Assembly (NCBI RefSeq): GCF_004827385.1
Contig: NZ_SRXN01000001.1
Location: forward strand, 310,001 to 374,000
Source: Ensifer sp. MPMI2T
GTDB lineage: Bacteria; Pseudomonadota; Alphaproteobacteria; Rhizobiales; Rhizobiaceae
DNA: 64,000 nucleotides
Direction of reading: 5' to 3'
Of the stretch, positions 47,226 through 55,280 are shown piece by piece. The position numbers and the translations under genes are program-made. Below the pieces are notes generated by a model. That model did no database searches and was not told the DNA's origin. It saw only the letters and a program-made list of their open reading frames with translations. Every line of letters starts with the position of its first letter. Within the stretch, counting starts at the first letter, position 1.

Positions 47226-48893
47226 ATGGCGCAGGAAGAAGAACTGGTGTTCTTGCCGCTTGGCGGCGTCGGCGAAATAGGCATGAACCTCGGCCTTTAT
47301 GGCTATGGCCGGCCGGGCAACCGTCAGTGGATCATGGTCGATTGTGGCGTGACTTTTCCTGGCCCGGAACTGCCCGGCGTCGAACTGGTCCTGCCAGATA
47401 TCGCCTTCCTCGCTGAAGAGCGCCGCAATCTGAAGGCGATCATCATCACGCATTCGCACGAGGACCACTACGGTGCCTTGAACGACCTTTGGCCGGGCCT
47501 CAACGTTCCAGTCTATGCCTCGCCCTTTACAGCCGGCATGCTTGAAGCGAAGCGCGATTTCGAAAAGAGCCGTGGCGAAATCCCGGTCACGATCTTCAAG
47601 CAGGGTGACCGGATCAATATCGGACCCTTCAGCATCGAGGCGGTCGGGGTCAACCACTCGATCCCTGAGCCGATGTCGCTCGTCATCCGGACGCCGCTCG
47701 GCACCGTTGTGCACACGGGCGACTGGAAGATCGATCTCAAGCCGTCGCTCGGTCCGATGACGGACGAGATGCGTTTCCGCAAGACCGGCGAGGAGGGCGT
47801 GCTGGCGCTCGTCTGCGACTCGACAAATGCGCTTCGCGATGGCGTTTCGCCGTCCGAACAACAGGTTTCCGAAAGTCTGGCCAAGATTATCGCCAATGCC
47901 GAGGGTCGTGTAGGCATCACGACGTTCTCTTCGAATGTCGGCCGGATTCGCTCCGTCGCCGAAGCGGCGGAGGCCGCGGGCCGTGAGGTTCTGCTGCTCG
48001 GCAGTTCGATGAAGCGGGTCGTGGACGTGGCGAGGGATCTCGGTCTGATGGAAGGGCTGAAGCCGTTCCTGGCAGAGGACGAGTTCGGCTATATTCCGCG
48101 CGACAAAGTCGTCGTGATCTTGACCGGCAGCCAAGGTGAGCCGCGGGCAGCGCTTGCCAAGATTGCCCGCGATGAGATGCGCAATGTGGCATTTTCCGCC
48201 GGTGACACGATTGTCTTCTCGTCGCGCACGATTCCAGGAAACGAGAAGGCGATCAACGATATCAAGAATGGCCTGATCGAGCAGGGCATTCACATCATTA
48301 CCGACAGCGAGGCGCTGGTGCATGTTTCCGGCCACCCGCGGCGGAACGAGCTGCAGCAGATGTACGAGTGGGTCAAGCCGCAGATCGTCGTGCCCGTCCA
48401 CGGCGAGGCAGCCCATCTGACGGCACATGCCGAACTGGCCATGGACTCCGGGATCGCCAGTGTGCCGCGGCTGCGCAATGGTCAAATCCTGCGCCTGGCA
48501 CCCGGCCCCGCGGAGGTGATCGACGAGGCGCCGCACGGTCGCATCTACAAGGATGGAACGCTGATCGGTGACTTCGATGAGATGGGCATCGGCGAGCGGC
48601 GCAAGCTCTCCTTCGCCGGCCACGTCTCAGTCAATGTCGTGCTCGACAATCGCTATGATTTCCTCGGTGATCCGGATGTCGTACCGATCGGACTTCCGGA
48701 ATTCGACGACGAAGGCGAGGATATGAGCGATACGCTCTACGACGCCGTGCTCGGCGCCGTGGAAAGCATTCCTCGGGCAAAGCGGAAGGATCTCGCCACG
48801 TTGCAGGAAGCGGTTCGGCGCGCCGTGCGCAGTACCGCCAATCAGGTGTGGGGCAAGAAGCCGGTCGTCACGGTCTTTGTTACCAAAGTCTGA
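47226..48893 (+). CDS. rnj: Ribonuclease J
   Basis: Metallo-beta-lactamase/beta-CASP RNase with 5'-to-3' exonuclease and endonuclease activity in mRNA decay and rRNA maturation. 555 aa. Zinc site IITHSHEDHYGAL, then HTGDWKID, and beta-CASP motifs SSNVGRIRSV, HVSGHPRRNELQQMYEWVKP and PVHGEAAHL. Alphaproteobacteria typically keep RNase J together with RNase E. Confidence 0.96.
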   Translation: MAQEEELVFLPLGGVGEIGMNLGLYGYGRPGNRQWIMVDCGVTFPGPELPGVELVLPDIAFLAEERRNLKAIIITHSHEDHYGALNDLWPGLNVPVYASPFTAGMLEAKRDFEKSRGEIPVTIFKQGDRINIGPFSIEAVGVNHSIPEPMSLVIRTPLGTVVHTGDWKIDLKPSLGPMTDEMRFRKTGEEGVLALVCDSTNALRDGVSPSEQQVSESLAKIIANAEGRVGITTFSSNVGRIRSVAEAAEAAGREVLLLGSSMKRVVDVARDLGLMEGLKPFLAEDEFGYIPRDKVVVILTGSQGEPRAALAKIARDEMRNVAFSAGDTIVFSSRTIPGNEKAINDIKNGLIEQGIHIITDSEALVHVSGHPRRNELQQMYEWVKPQIVVPVHGEAAHLTAHAELAMDSGIASVPRLRNGQILRLAPGPAEVIDEAPHGRIYKDGTLIGDFDEMGIGERRKLSFAGHVSVNVVLDNRYDFLGDPDVVPIGLPEFDDEGEDMSDTLYDAVLGAVESIPRAKRKDLATLQEAVRRAVRSTANQVWGKKPVVTVFVTKV

Positions 48894-48960
48894 TTTCCTC
48901 GTCTGAGGGCGCGACGTAAACCACTGCGGAGCCTCGGCCTTCGAGGGAAGGGAGCATTCG

Positions 48961-49365
48961 ATGTTGGGAAGGGTAAATCACGTGGCGATCGCAGTGCCGG
49001 ATTTGGCGGCGGCGGCAGAAAGCTATCGTTCGACGCTCGGTGCGAACGTCACGGAGCCGCAGGCGCTTCCCGAACACGGTGTCACGGTCGTATTCGTAAC
49101 GCTCCCGAACACGAAGGTGGAACTGCTGGAGCCGCTGGGCGATGAATCCCCGATTGCCGCTTTCCTTGCGAAGAACCCTGCGGGGGGCATGCACCACATC
49201 TGCTATGAGGTGACGGACATCATAGCGGCCCGTGACCGGTTGAGGGAGGCGGGCGCGCGAGTGCTCGGCGATGGGACGCCGAAGATCGGCGCCCATGGTA
49301 AGCCGGTCCTGTTCCTGCACCCCAGGGACTTTCAAGGCACCTTGATCGAACTGGAAGAGGTGTGA
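48961..49365 (+). CDS. mce: Methylmalonyl-CoA epimerase
   Basis: Interconverts the epimers of methylmalonyl-CoA on the path from propionyl-CoA to succinyl-CoA. 134 aa glyoxalase-fold protein: metal ligands sit in VNHVAIAVPDL (His), GGMHHICYEVTD (His) and TLIELEEV (Glu). Ribosome binding site GGGAAGGGAG. Probably cotranscribed with rnj. Confidence 0.95.
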   Translation: MLGRVNHVAIAVPDLAAAAESYRSTLGANVTEPQALPEHGVTVVFVTLPNTKVELLEPLGDESPIAAFLAKNPAGGMHHICYEVTDIIAARDRLREAGARVLGDGTPKIGAHGKPVLFLHPRDFQGTLIELEEV

Positions 49366-49458
49366 CAGTCGGGCGCGGCCCACTTGTTTGCCGGTTGGGC
49401 TGAGTGGCGTTATAAGGCGGACGCGATGGCCTTGCGGTAATTTCGGCGTGCCGGCGCC

Positions 49459-49561
49459 ACTGCATGTACCTTAAATCGTACTCGATTTAAGGATGATACA
49501 TGCAGCAATTCAAAGTGCTACAGCGTCCCTTGCGCGTCTGATAGGACGCGCGGCGCTGTAG
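49459..49561 (+). repeat. RIME-like palindromic repeat, full copy (family A)
   Basis: Same two-palindrome layout and orientation as the copy at 2118: ACTGCATG...TTAAATCG...CGATTTAA...CATGCAG followed by CTACAGCG...GCGCGTC...GACGCGC...GCTGTAG. It lies between mce and the DUF1467 gene and ends 31 bp before the latter's start. Confidence 0.85.
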
Positions 49562-49592
49562 GTCCATCCAGCGATAACAATTGAGACCAGCA

Positions 49593-49862
49593 ATGTCCGT
49601 TTTTTCGACCCTTGCCATCTACTTTATCATCTGGTGGCTGACGCTCTTTGCCGTTCTGCCGCTGGGAGTGCGCACGCAAGCGGAGGAAAACGATGTCGTG
49701 CCCGGCAGTGTCGAAAGCGCTCCGGCGCGGTTTCGCGCCCTGCGCGTCGTGCTGCTGACGACTGCCATCGCTGCTGCCATTCACCTCGGTTGGTACGTCG
49801 TTTCGGTCAAACTAGGATACGGGATCGATTCCATTCCGCGGTTCGCGCCGGAATTTTACTGA
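49593..49862 (+). CDS. DUF1467 family membrane protein
   Basis: 89 aa with two membrane helices: FSTLAIYFIIWWLTLFAVLP at the N-terminus and VLLTTAIAAAIHLGWYVVSV in the second half. The LPLGVRTQAEE segment between them is the family signature. Common next to rnj/mce or proS in rhizobia; function unknown. Confidence 0.85.
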   Translation: MSVFSTLAIYFIIWWLTLFAVLPLGVRTQAEENDVVPGSVESAPARFRALRVVLLTTAIAAAIHLGWYVVSVKLGYGIDSIPRFAPEFY

Positions 49863-50056
49863 ATAGCCGCCCCCTACCGCGCAGCTCGCAGATTTCCAAA
49901 GGACGCTGTGGCACCGCGAATTGCTGATGGGGCAAAAATCGTGCCATCGAGCAAAAGCCCACCAGCGAACTCGCAGCCGGATAATTATCTTCTCGCCATT
50001 CGAGGAAGTGCAGGCGGCATTCGCGCCGGGACGTCGGCTTCAAGGGAAATTCACGC

Positions 50057-50085
50057 CTTGACAGTCGGAGAATTGACATATTTTA
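50057..50085 (+). promoter_or_regulatory. Predicted plus-strand promoter near the sRNA terminator
   Basis: CTTGAC (50057-50062), a 17-nt spacer and ATTTTA (50080-50085). A transcript from here would start near 50092 and meet the bidirectional terminator at 50150, giving an RNA of about 60 nt. The -10 is poor, so this may be chance. Confidence 0.35.
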
Positions 50086-50119
50086 AGGGTGCTTCGGTGA
50101 GGGGGAGTTCGCGAAAAGC

Positions 50120-50150
50120 AAAAAAAACAAGGCGTAAAGCCTTGTTTTCT
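50120..50150. terminator. Bidirectional intrinsic terminator
   Basis: AAAACAAGGC-GTAAA-GCCTTGTTTT is a perfect 10-bp stem with a 5-nt loop. The 8-A run on its left gives an excellent T-run on the minus strand; the right side ends in a 4-T run. Terminator of the sRNA candidate at 50120-50270. Confidence 0.88.
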
Positions 50151-50270
50151 AAGTTTCGCGTGATCTTTAATCCGTTTCCGGCGGCAGCGAACGAGCGCGC
50201 CTAAGATCTTATCCTCCCAAGACTTGACCGCGAATTTCGGCAACAATTTGGTCTTCTTGCCTGTTTTGTG
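50120..50270 (-). ncRNA. Probable small RNA of the alpha-r45 (Smr45C) family
   Basis: A minus-strand transcription unit with its own promoter (50277-50305) and a strong terminator gives an RNA of about 150 nt. Internal arms such as GCCGCCGG/AAACGG suggest structure, and there is no convincing protein. Length and location, just upstream of proS, match what I recall for Smr45C (alpha-r45, about 147-153 nt) in S. meliloti. Family membership comes from memory of locus and size, not from a covariance-model search. The gap 49863-50663 (801 bp) otherwise holds only the promoters listed here. Confidence 0.6.
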
Positions 50271-50276
50271 AGCCGA

Positions 50277-50305
50277 AATTAGCTCAAACATTGGGCGCTG
50301 TCATC
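50277..50305 (-). promoter_or_regulatory. Predicted promoter of the sRNA candidate
   Basis: On the minus strand, GATGAC (50305-50300), a 17-nt spacer and CTAATT (50282-50277). This matches four of six bases in each box of CTTGAC-N17-CTATAT, and places the start near 50270. Confidence 0.5.
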
Positions 50306-50348
50306 TGCTTTTTTTGCATTTTTGCTACAGTCCGGCAATTTTTTTCCG

Positions 50349-50377
50349 TTGACAGCAGCCGCCCTTGTCCTGTTACT
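50349..50377 (+). promoter_or_regulatory. Predicted proS promoter
   Basis: TTGACA (50349-50354), a 17-nt spacer and GTTACT (50372-50377). The -35 is perfect. It would give a proS leader of about 280 nt, long for a housekeeping gene; a nearer promoter was not seen. Confidence 0.4.
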
Positions 50378-50663
50378 ACCGTGCTCTTTTGACGCAGGCT
50401 AACCCTGCGCATTTCCTGTCAAATGCCATCTGTTATATGGTTTTCTTCCCGCTGCGGCAGGGTTTTCTTCCGCGCGCGAAGCGGTTATGAACGCTGAGCT
50501 CGAAATGCTTTCCACCGGCCGTGTCGGAGGAGAAAATCAAGAGTACGATCGCAATAAGGCTAAGCCGCTTCTCCTTGCTCGGGCGAAGACGGCGGCCGAA
50601 GCACAACGTCATTTCGCCCGAATCCGCCGATAGTGCGAAGTCCACCAAGTTCTGGAACCCGTC

Positions 50664-51992
50664 ATGCGCCTGTCCCGCTTTTTCATGCCCATCTTGAAGG
50701 AAAATCCGAAGGAAGCGGAAATCGTTTCCCACCGCCTCATGCTGCGGACGGGCATGATCCGCCAGCAATCTGCCGGCATCTATACCTGGCTGCCGCTTGG
50801 CAAGCGCGTACTTGACAAGGTCAACGCGATCATTCGCGAGGAACAGAACCGCTCCGGCGCGATCGAGCTCCTTATGCCGACACTGCAGTCGGCAGAGTTG
50901 TGGCAGGAGAGCGGACGCTACGATGCCTACGGCAAGGAAATGCTGCGCATCAAGGACCGGCAGGACCGGCCGATGCTCTATGGCCCGACGAACGAGGAGA
51001 TGATCACGGATGTATTCCGCTCCTACGTGAAGTCCTATCGCGACCTGCCGCTCAATCTCTATCATATTCAGTTGAAGTTCCGCGACGAGATCCGCCCGCG
51101 CTTCGGCACGATGCGCTCGCGCGAGTTCCTGATGAAGGACGCCTATTCCTTCGATCTTGATCGCGAAGGCGCGGAGCACGCCTATAACCGGATGTTCGCC
51201 GCTTACCTGCGTACCTTCTCCCGCATGGGCCTGCGTGCCATCCCGATGCGTGCCGATACCGGTCCGATTGGTGGCAATCTCAGCCACGAATTCATCATCC
51301 TTGCCGACACCGGTGAGTCCGAAGTCTTCTGCCACAAGGACTTCCTCGGTTTCGACATTCCGGGAGAGGATACCAATTTCGACGATGTCGCCGGTCTGAA
51401 GGCGATCTTCGAGAAGTGGACGTCGCGCTACGCGGCAACCTCGGAAATGCATGACGAGGCAGCCTTCAGCGCTATTCCCGAGGGCGAACGCCTGTCGGCG
51501 CGCGGCATCGAGGTCGGCCACATCTTCTACTTCGGCACAAAGTATTCCGAAGCGATGGGCGCGAAGGTACTCGGGCCGGACGGCAAGGAGCATACGGTGC
51601 ACATGGGCTCCTACGGCATTGGCCCGACCCGTCTGGTGCCGGCGATCATCGAGGCATCGCACGACGAAAACGGCATCATCTGGCCGAAGTCGGTCGCCCC
51701 GTTCGATGTCGTCGTCATCAACATGAAAGCGGGTGATGCCGCTTGCGATGCGGCCAGCGGCGCGCTCTACTCGGGACTCGGGAGGGCTGGATTCGACGTG
51801 CTTCTGGACGATACCGATGATCGCGCCGGCGCGAAGTTTGCGACCGCCGACCTCATTGGTGTTCCGGTTCAGATCATCGTCGGACCGCGTTCGGTTGCGA
51901 ACGGCGAAGTCGAAGTCAAGGACCGCAAGTCCGGCGAGCGCGAGACGATGACGATCGAAGCCGCGATCAACAAGCTGGCTGCGACGAGATAA
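50664..51992 (+). CDS. proS: Prolyl-tRNA synthetase (short alphaproteobacterial type)
   Basis: Class II aminoacyl-tRNA synthetase, 442 aa: the compact form without the editing insertion of about 180 residues found in E. coli ProS. Motif 1 region [20 protein letters not shown], motif 2 [20 protein letters not shown], motif 3 [14 protein letters not shown], and the C-terminal anticodon-binding domain ([20 protein letters not shown]). Because the editing domain is absent, Ala-tRNA-Pro must be cleared in trans; no ybaK/proX gene is in this window. Confidence 0.97.
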   Translation: MRLSRFFMPILKENPKEAEIVSHRLMLRTGMIRQQSAGIYTWLPLGKRVLDKVNAIIREEQNRSGAIELLMPTLQSAELWQESGRYDAYGKEMLRIKDRQDRPMLYGPTNEEMITDVFRSYVKSYRDLPLNLYHIQLKFRDEIRPRFGTMRSREFLMKDAYSFDLDREGAEHAYNRMFAAYLRTFSRMGLRAIPMRADTGPIGGNLSHEFIILADTGESEVFCHKDFLGFDIPGEDTNFDDVAGLKAIFEKWTSRYAATSEMHDEAAFSAIPEGERLSARGIEVGHIFYFGTKYSEAMGAKVLGPDGKEHTVHMGSYGIGPTRLVPAIIEASHDENGIIWPKSVAPFDVVVINMKAGDAACDAASGALYSGLGRAGFDVLLDDTDDRAGAKFATADLIGVPVQIIVGPRSVANGEVEVKDRKSGERETMTIEAAINKLAATR

Positions 51993-52010
51993 AGGACGAA
52001 GGAAGCAAAG

Positions 52011-53321
52011 ATGACCGCGGCAACGGAAGACCAGGTGCAGGCTGCCGCTAAGTCTGGCGCGCCTTCCAGCCGTCCCTTTTCCGCGTTCGAGCGCATGGTG
52101 GCCTGGCGCTATCTGCGCTCGCGACGGAAGGAGGCCTTCATCTCGGTCATCGCCGGCTTTTCCTTCATCGGCATCATGCTGGGTGTCGCGACGTTGATCA
52201 TCGTTATGGCGGTGATGAACGGATTCCGCACCGAACTGATTTCCCGCATCCTCGGCATGAATGGCCATATCATCGTGCAGCCGCTCGATGGTCCTCTGAC
52301 CAACTACGCCGAGCTGGCGAACAAGTTTTCGGCGGTACCAGGCGTGACGATGGCGATCCCGATGGTCGAGGGACAGGTTCTCGCCCAGGGCTACGGTGAC
52401 GCGTCGACGGGCGCCCTCGTTCGCGGAGTCCGTGCCGACGACCTCTCGAAGCTGAAATCCATCTCCGAGCACATCCAGTCCGGCGATCTGGTCGGCTTTG
52501 CGTCCGGAAGCGGTGTCGCAATCGGTTCGCGCATGGCCGAACAACTGGGGATCCGCGTCGGCGGCACGATCACGTTGACCTCGCCAAACGGCGATGTGAC
52601 GCCCATGGGCATGAATCCGCGCGTCAAGGCCTATACCGTCTCGGCGATCTTCGAAATCGGCATGTCGGAATATGACGCAACGATCGTCTTCATGCCGCTC
52701 GAGGAGGCGCAGCTTTATTTCAATGCCGAGGGCCTCGTCCAATCGATCGAAGTTTTCGCCGAGCATCCGGACGCGGTCGATTCCTTGCGTAAGCCCATTG
52801 AAGATGCGGCCGGCCGGCAGATCTTCATCACCGACTGGCGCGACCGCAACAAAACCTTCTTCTCCGCGCTCGCGGTCGAGCGCAACGTGATGTTCATGAT
52901 CCTGACGCTGATCGTGCTGGTGGCGGCATTGAACATCATTTCCGGCCTCATCATGCTGGTGAAGGACAAGGGCAGCGACATCGCGATCCTTAGAACGATG
53001 GGCGCGACGTCCGGATCGGTAATGCGCATCTTCTTCATGACCGGCGCCGCCATCGGGGTCGCCGGCACGGCCGCCGGCGTGCTCCTTGGCGTCGTCGTCT
53101 GCCTCAATGTCGAATCGATCCGCCAGTTCTTCTCCTGGGTCTCGGGAACGACGCTCTTCAACCCGGAACTTTATTTCCTGAGTCAGCTTCCTGCGGATAT
53201 GAATGCTGACGAAACGATCGCAGTCGTCATCATGGCGCTTGCCCTTTCCTTCCTTGCCACGATCTTTCCAGCCTGGCGCGCCTCGCGCCTCGATCCGGTG
53301 CAGGCCCTGCGGTACGAATAA
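52011..53321 (+). CDS. lolC: Lipoprotein-releasing ABC transporter permease (LolC/LolE family)
   Basis: 436 aa. Four membrane helices: one at the N-terminus (VIAGFSFIGIMLGVATLIIV), a large periplasmic domain (about residues 65-270), then three helices near the C-terminus (MILTLIVLVAALNIISGLIM and two more). This is the LolCE/MacB arrangement. With LolD it extracts outer-membrane lipoproteins from the inner membrane. A single permease gene suggests a LolF-type homodimer rather than a LolC-LolE pair. Confidence 0.94.
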   Translation: MTAATEDQVQAAAKSGAPSSRPFSAFERMVAWRYLRSRRKEAFISVIAGFSFIGIMLGVATLIIVMAVMNGFRTELISRILGMNGHIIVQPLDGPLTNYAELANKFSAVPGVTMAIPMVEGQVLAQGYGDASTGALVRGVRADDLSKLKSISEHIQSGDLVGFASGSGVAIGSRMAEQLGIRVGGTITLTSPNGDVTPMGMNPRVKAYTVSAIFEIGMSEYDATIVFMPLEEAQLYFNAEGLVQSIEVFAEHPDAVDSLRKPIEDAAGRQIFITDWRDRNKTFFSALAVERNVMFMILTLIVLVAALNIISGLIMLVKDKGSDIAILRTMGATSGSVMRIFFMTGAAIGVAGTAAGVLLGVVVCLNVESIRQFFSWVSGTTLFNPELYFLSQLPADMNADETIAVVIMALALSFLATIFPAWRASRLDPVQALRYE

Positions 53322-53339
53322 CAAGGACAAGAACGCAAA

Positions 53340-54026
53340 ATGAATGCGCGTGTGGCACTGCAGCTCTCCGGCATTGAGCGGCACTATGGCGAGGGCGACA
53401 CCTACCTCCCGATCCTCAAGGGCGTCGATTTCACGCTGCGAAGCGGCGAGACCGTCGCGCTCGTGGCGCCTTCGGGAACCGGCAAGTCCACGCTCTTGCA
53501 CGTCGCAGGCCTGCTCGAACATCCGGACGCGGGCGAAGTCGTCGTCAATGGCTTGGCTTGCAACGGGCTCAGCGATGACCGGCGCACAGCGATCCGGCGC
53601 AAGGAGATCGGCTTCGTCTACCAGTTCCATCATCTCCTGCCGGAATTTTCGGCACTGGAAAACATCATGATGCCGCAACTGATCGCCGGCCTTCCGAAGG
53701 CAGAAGCAGCGGAGAGGGCCGCCGCTTTGCTCGACTATATGCGCATCGGCCACCGTGCCAGCCATCGGCCGGCCGAGCTTTCCGGCGGCGAGCAGCAGCG
53801 CGTCGCGATCGCCCGCGCCGTGGCCAATGCGCCGCTCGTGCTCCTTGCCGATGAGCCGACCGGCAATCTCGATCCCGAGACCGCCGGCTATGTGTTCGAG
53901 GCGATGGAGGCATTGGCGCGCCAGTCGGGCCTTTCCGCACTGATCGCGACGCACAACCATGAACTCGCCTCCTTGATGGATCGCCGTGTGACGATCGAGG
54001 ACGGGAAGGTCGTCGAACTGAAGTAG
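53340..54026 (+). CDS. lolD: Lipoprotein-releasing ABC transporter ATP-binding protein
   Basis: 228 aa. Walker [10 protein letters not shown] (about residue 44), Q-loop in [13 protein letters not shown], signature [14 protein letters not shown], and Walker [12 protein letters not shown]. Follows the permease gene by 18 bp as one operon. Two repeats from different families follow its stop. Confidence 0.95.
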   Translation: MNARVALQLSGIERHYGEGDTYLPILKGVDFTLRSGETVALVAPSGTGKSTLLHVAGLLEHPDAGEVVVNGLACNGLSDDRRTAIRRKEIGFVYQFHHLLPEFSALENIMMPQLIAGLPKAEAAERAAALLDYMRIGHRASHRPAELSGGEQQRVAIARAVANAPLVLLADEPTGNLDPETAGYVFEAMEALARQSGLSALIATHNHELASLMDRRVTIEDGKVVELK

Positions 54027-54037
54027 GCTTAAGGCGC

Positions 54038-54135
54038 GGTAGAACGCGAGAGGGGGAAGTTTGTGGTTTTCCGCCTCGCATCCCGCGTCCAACTTATTAG
54101 AATTGATCACGTTTATGATCGGGTCGCTTCGACCC
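54038..54135 (+). repeat. Palindromic repeat (family B, copy 1)
   Basis: GTAGAACGCGAGAGGGG...GGTTTTCCGCCTCGCATCCCGCG...TTAGAATTGATCACG, then a GGGTCG/CGACCC hairpin. It shares the core TTTTCCgcc-(C)GCATCCCGC and the TTAGAATTGATCAC tail with copies at 58773 and 63408. Its arms are complementary across GTTTTCC. Confidence 0.65.
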
Positions 54136-54149
54136 AGGATCATCGCGAC

Positions 54150-54253
54150 CTACAGCGCCGCGCGTCTTTTCAGACGCGCAAAGGACGCTGTAGCCCTTGA
54201 ATTGCTGCATGTTCTTGTCCTTTAATCGGCTCCGATTAAAGGCGACATGCAGT
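54150..54253 (-). repeat. RIME-like palindromic repeat, full copy (family A)
   Basis: Reverse orientation: CTACAGCG...GCGCGTC...GACGCGC...GCTGTAG, then TTGAATTGCTGCATG, TTTAATCGG/CCGATTAAA and CATGCAG. It lies between a family B copy and the DUF5680 stop codon, which begins 3 bp after it. Confidence 0.85.
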
Positions 54254-54255
54254 AG

Positions 54256-54723
54256 TCAGGGAACGATGAGCCCACCGCGATAATCGAGCTCGTAGGCCTC
54301 TTCGCCATCGACGAAAATGACCTCGCGTCCGGAAAAATGATCGGTCGCACCACGACTGCTGTCGACGTAACAACCGTAGGCGTGCAGGTATTCGGTGCCG
54401 CCGAGGAAATGGCGCTTGTCGCGATACATGGTCTGTAGTGCAGCTTTGATGACGGCGCCGGCTCGTTCCGCATCGATCAAGTCCGGTCGAATAATGCGAC
54501 CGAAGTAGTTCATCGCCCAGCGCGGGTTGCCATCGTGCCAGACCGTTTCCTGGCCGGCAAAATCCGTTCCGCCAAAATAGCTGTCGAGATAGCGCCACGC
54601 GCCGCGCTGGTGGCCGATATCGCGCGAACCGGGCCTGCAGGCGGGCAGTGCCGCGCCGCCGCCGACATAGGTCCTCGATTTCGCCTCGACGATGAAGTCG
54701 GTGAGTTCCTCGATGCTGAACAT
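54256..54723 (-). CDS. DUF5680 domain protein, probably SOS-regulated
   Basis: 155 aa from ATG 54723, chosen for its GGGAGGA ribosome binding site; the upstream frame to 54873 is unsupported. The sequence runs IEELTDFIVEAKSRTYVGGG, then WRYLDSYFGGTDFAGQETVW, AMNYFGRIIRPDL and HAYGCYVDSSRGATDHFSGR, ending in GEEAYELDYRGGLIVP. It is recognisable as DUF5680, which has no known function. An exact GTTC-N7-GTTC box (coding sense) lies 55 bp upstream of the start. No membrane or signal sequence. Confidence 0.82.
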   Translation of the reverse strand: MFSIEELTDFIVEAKSRTYVGGGAALPACRPGSRDIGHQRGAWRYLDSYFGGTDFAGQETVWHDGNPRWAMNYFGRIIRPDLIDAERAGAVIKAALQTMYRDKRHFLGGTEYLHAYGCYVDSSRGATDHFSGREVIFVDGEEAYELDYRGGLIVP

Positions 54724-54777
54724 GAGCGTCCTCCCATTTTCGTCAGCGAGGATGCCGTAACAGCGCCAGCGTGTAAA

Positions 54778-54792
54778 GAACAAAAAGGGAAC
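54778..54792 (-). promoter_or_regulatory. SOS (LexA) box upstream of the DUF5680 gene
   Basis: GAAC-AAAAAGG-GAAC on the plus strand, i.e. GTTC-N7-GTTC in the sense of the DUF5680 gene, 55 bp before its start codon. This is the exact alphaproteobacterial LexA-binding pattern. Confidence 0.65.
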
Positions 54793-54977
54793 AAACGCCG
54801 ATGTACCGGCCTCCGAACTGCTGGCATCGTCTCGCGTCGACGGATGGCTCGGAAGGTTCACTCGGCTGCCCACGGTTTGATTAGAGCTTGAACGTTGCGA
54901 CCATGGTGCCTAGCCACAGGCGCGTTAACCATGATCTTTGGATTGCGGGATCTTTTATGCAGGCTTGCTTGACTATG

Positions 54978-54992
54978 GAACAAAAAAAGAAC
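54978..54992 (+). promoter_or_regulatory. SOS (LexA) box upstream of the 28-aa peptide gene
   Basis: GAAC-AAAAAAA-GAAC, with a third GAAC at 54997-55000. It lies 5 bp after a perfect -35 (CTTGAC, 54968-54973), so a bound repressor would block this promoter. 43 bp separate it from the small gene's ATG. Confidence 0.65.
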
Positions 54993-55035
54993 AAAAGAAC
55001 AACAATAGCGGAAAGGAGCCATATGGAGCCATATT

Positions 55036-55122
55036 ATGACTGATTTCGTTCGTGATCTCGCCGCCTTCGCCTCCATGAGCCTGTTCATCGCCAGCATCTC
55101 GGTGATTGCGCTCGGATTGTGA
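55036..55122 (+). CDS. 28-aa SOS-linked membrane peptide (SidA-like)
   Basis: Too short for most gene finders: 28 codons. The first eight residues are polar (MTDFVRDL), then an unbroken hydrophobic helix (AAFASMSLFIASISVIALGL) reaches the C-terminus. A GGAG ribosome binding site sits 7 nt before the ATG, inside a tandem duplication of GGAGCCATAT; the first repeat unit would start a 6-codon open frame at 55023. A LexA box and a -35 precede it. Size, topology and SOS control resemble Caulobacter SidA, a 29-aa SOS-induced cell-division inhibitor. The homology itself is inference. Confidence 0.65.
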   Translation: MTDFVRDLAAFASMSLFIASISVIALGL

Positions 55123-55280
55123 CCCTTCTGCGCCGGTGCGGCTTCGCATGGCGTGGCCGCGTCGGACCTGTGCTATCTCGGACGCAATGTTGAAAAAGAC
55201 GGTGGCTCCGGCCGTTGTGCTGGACATCAAGGACCGGAAACGGGATATCCTCTGCTCCGAACGGGAATCGGAGTGCAACG

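Noticed and set aside
49908..50291. Two open frames (98 aa plus strand, 83 aa minus strand) between DUF1467 and proS
   Set aside because: They overlap the sRNA and its terminator, lack ribosome binding sites and show low-complexity basic sequence.
50433..54143. 1236-codon open frame on the minus strand
   Set aside because: It is antisense to proS, lolC and lolD, has no recognisable domain, and its His/Arg/Asp-rich composition is typical of the mirror frame of GC-rich genes.
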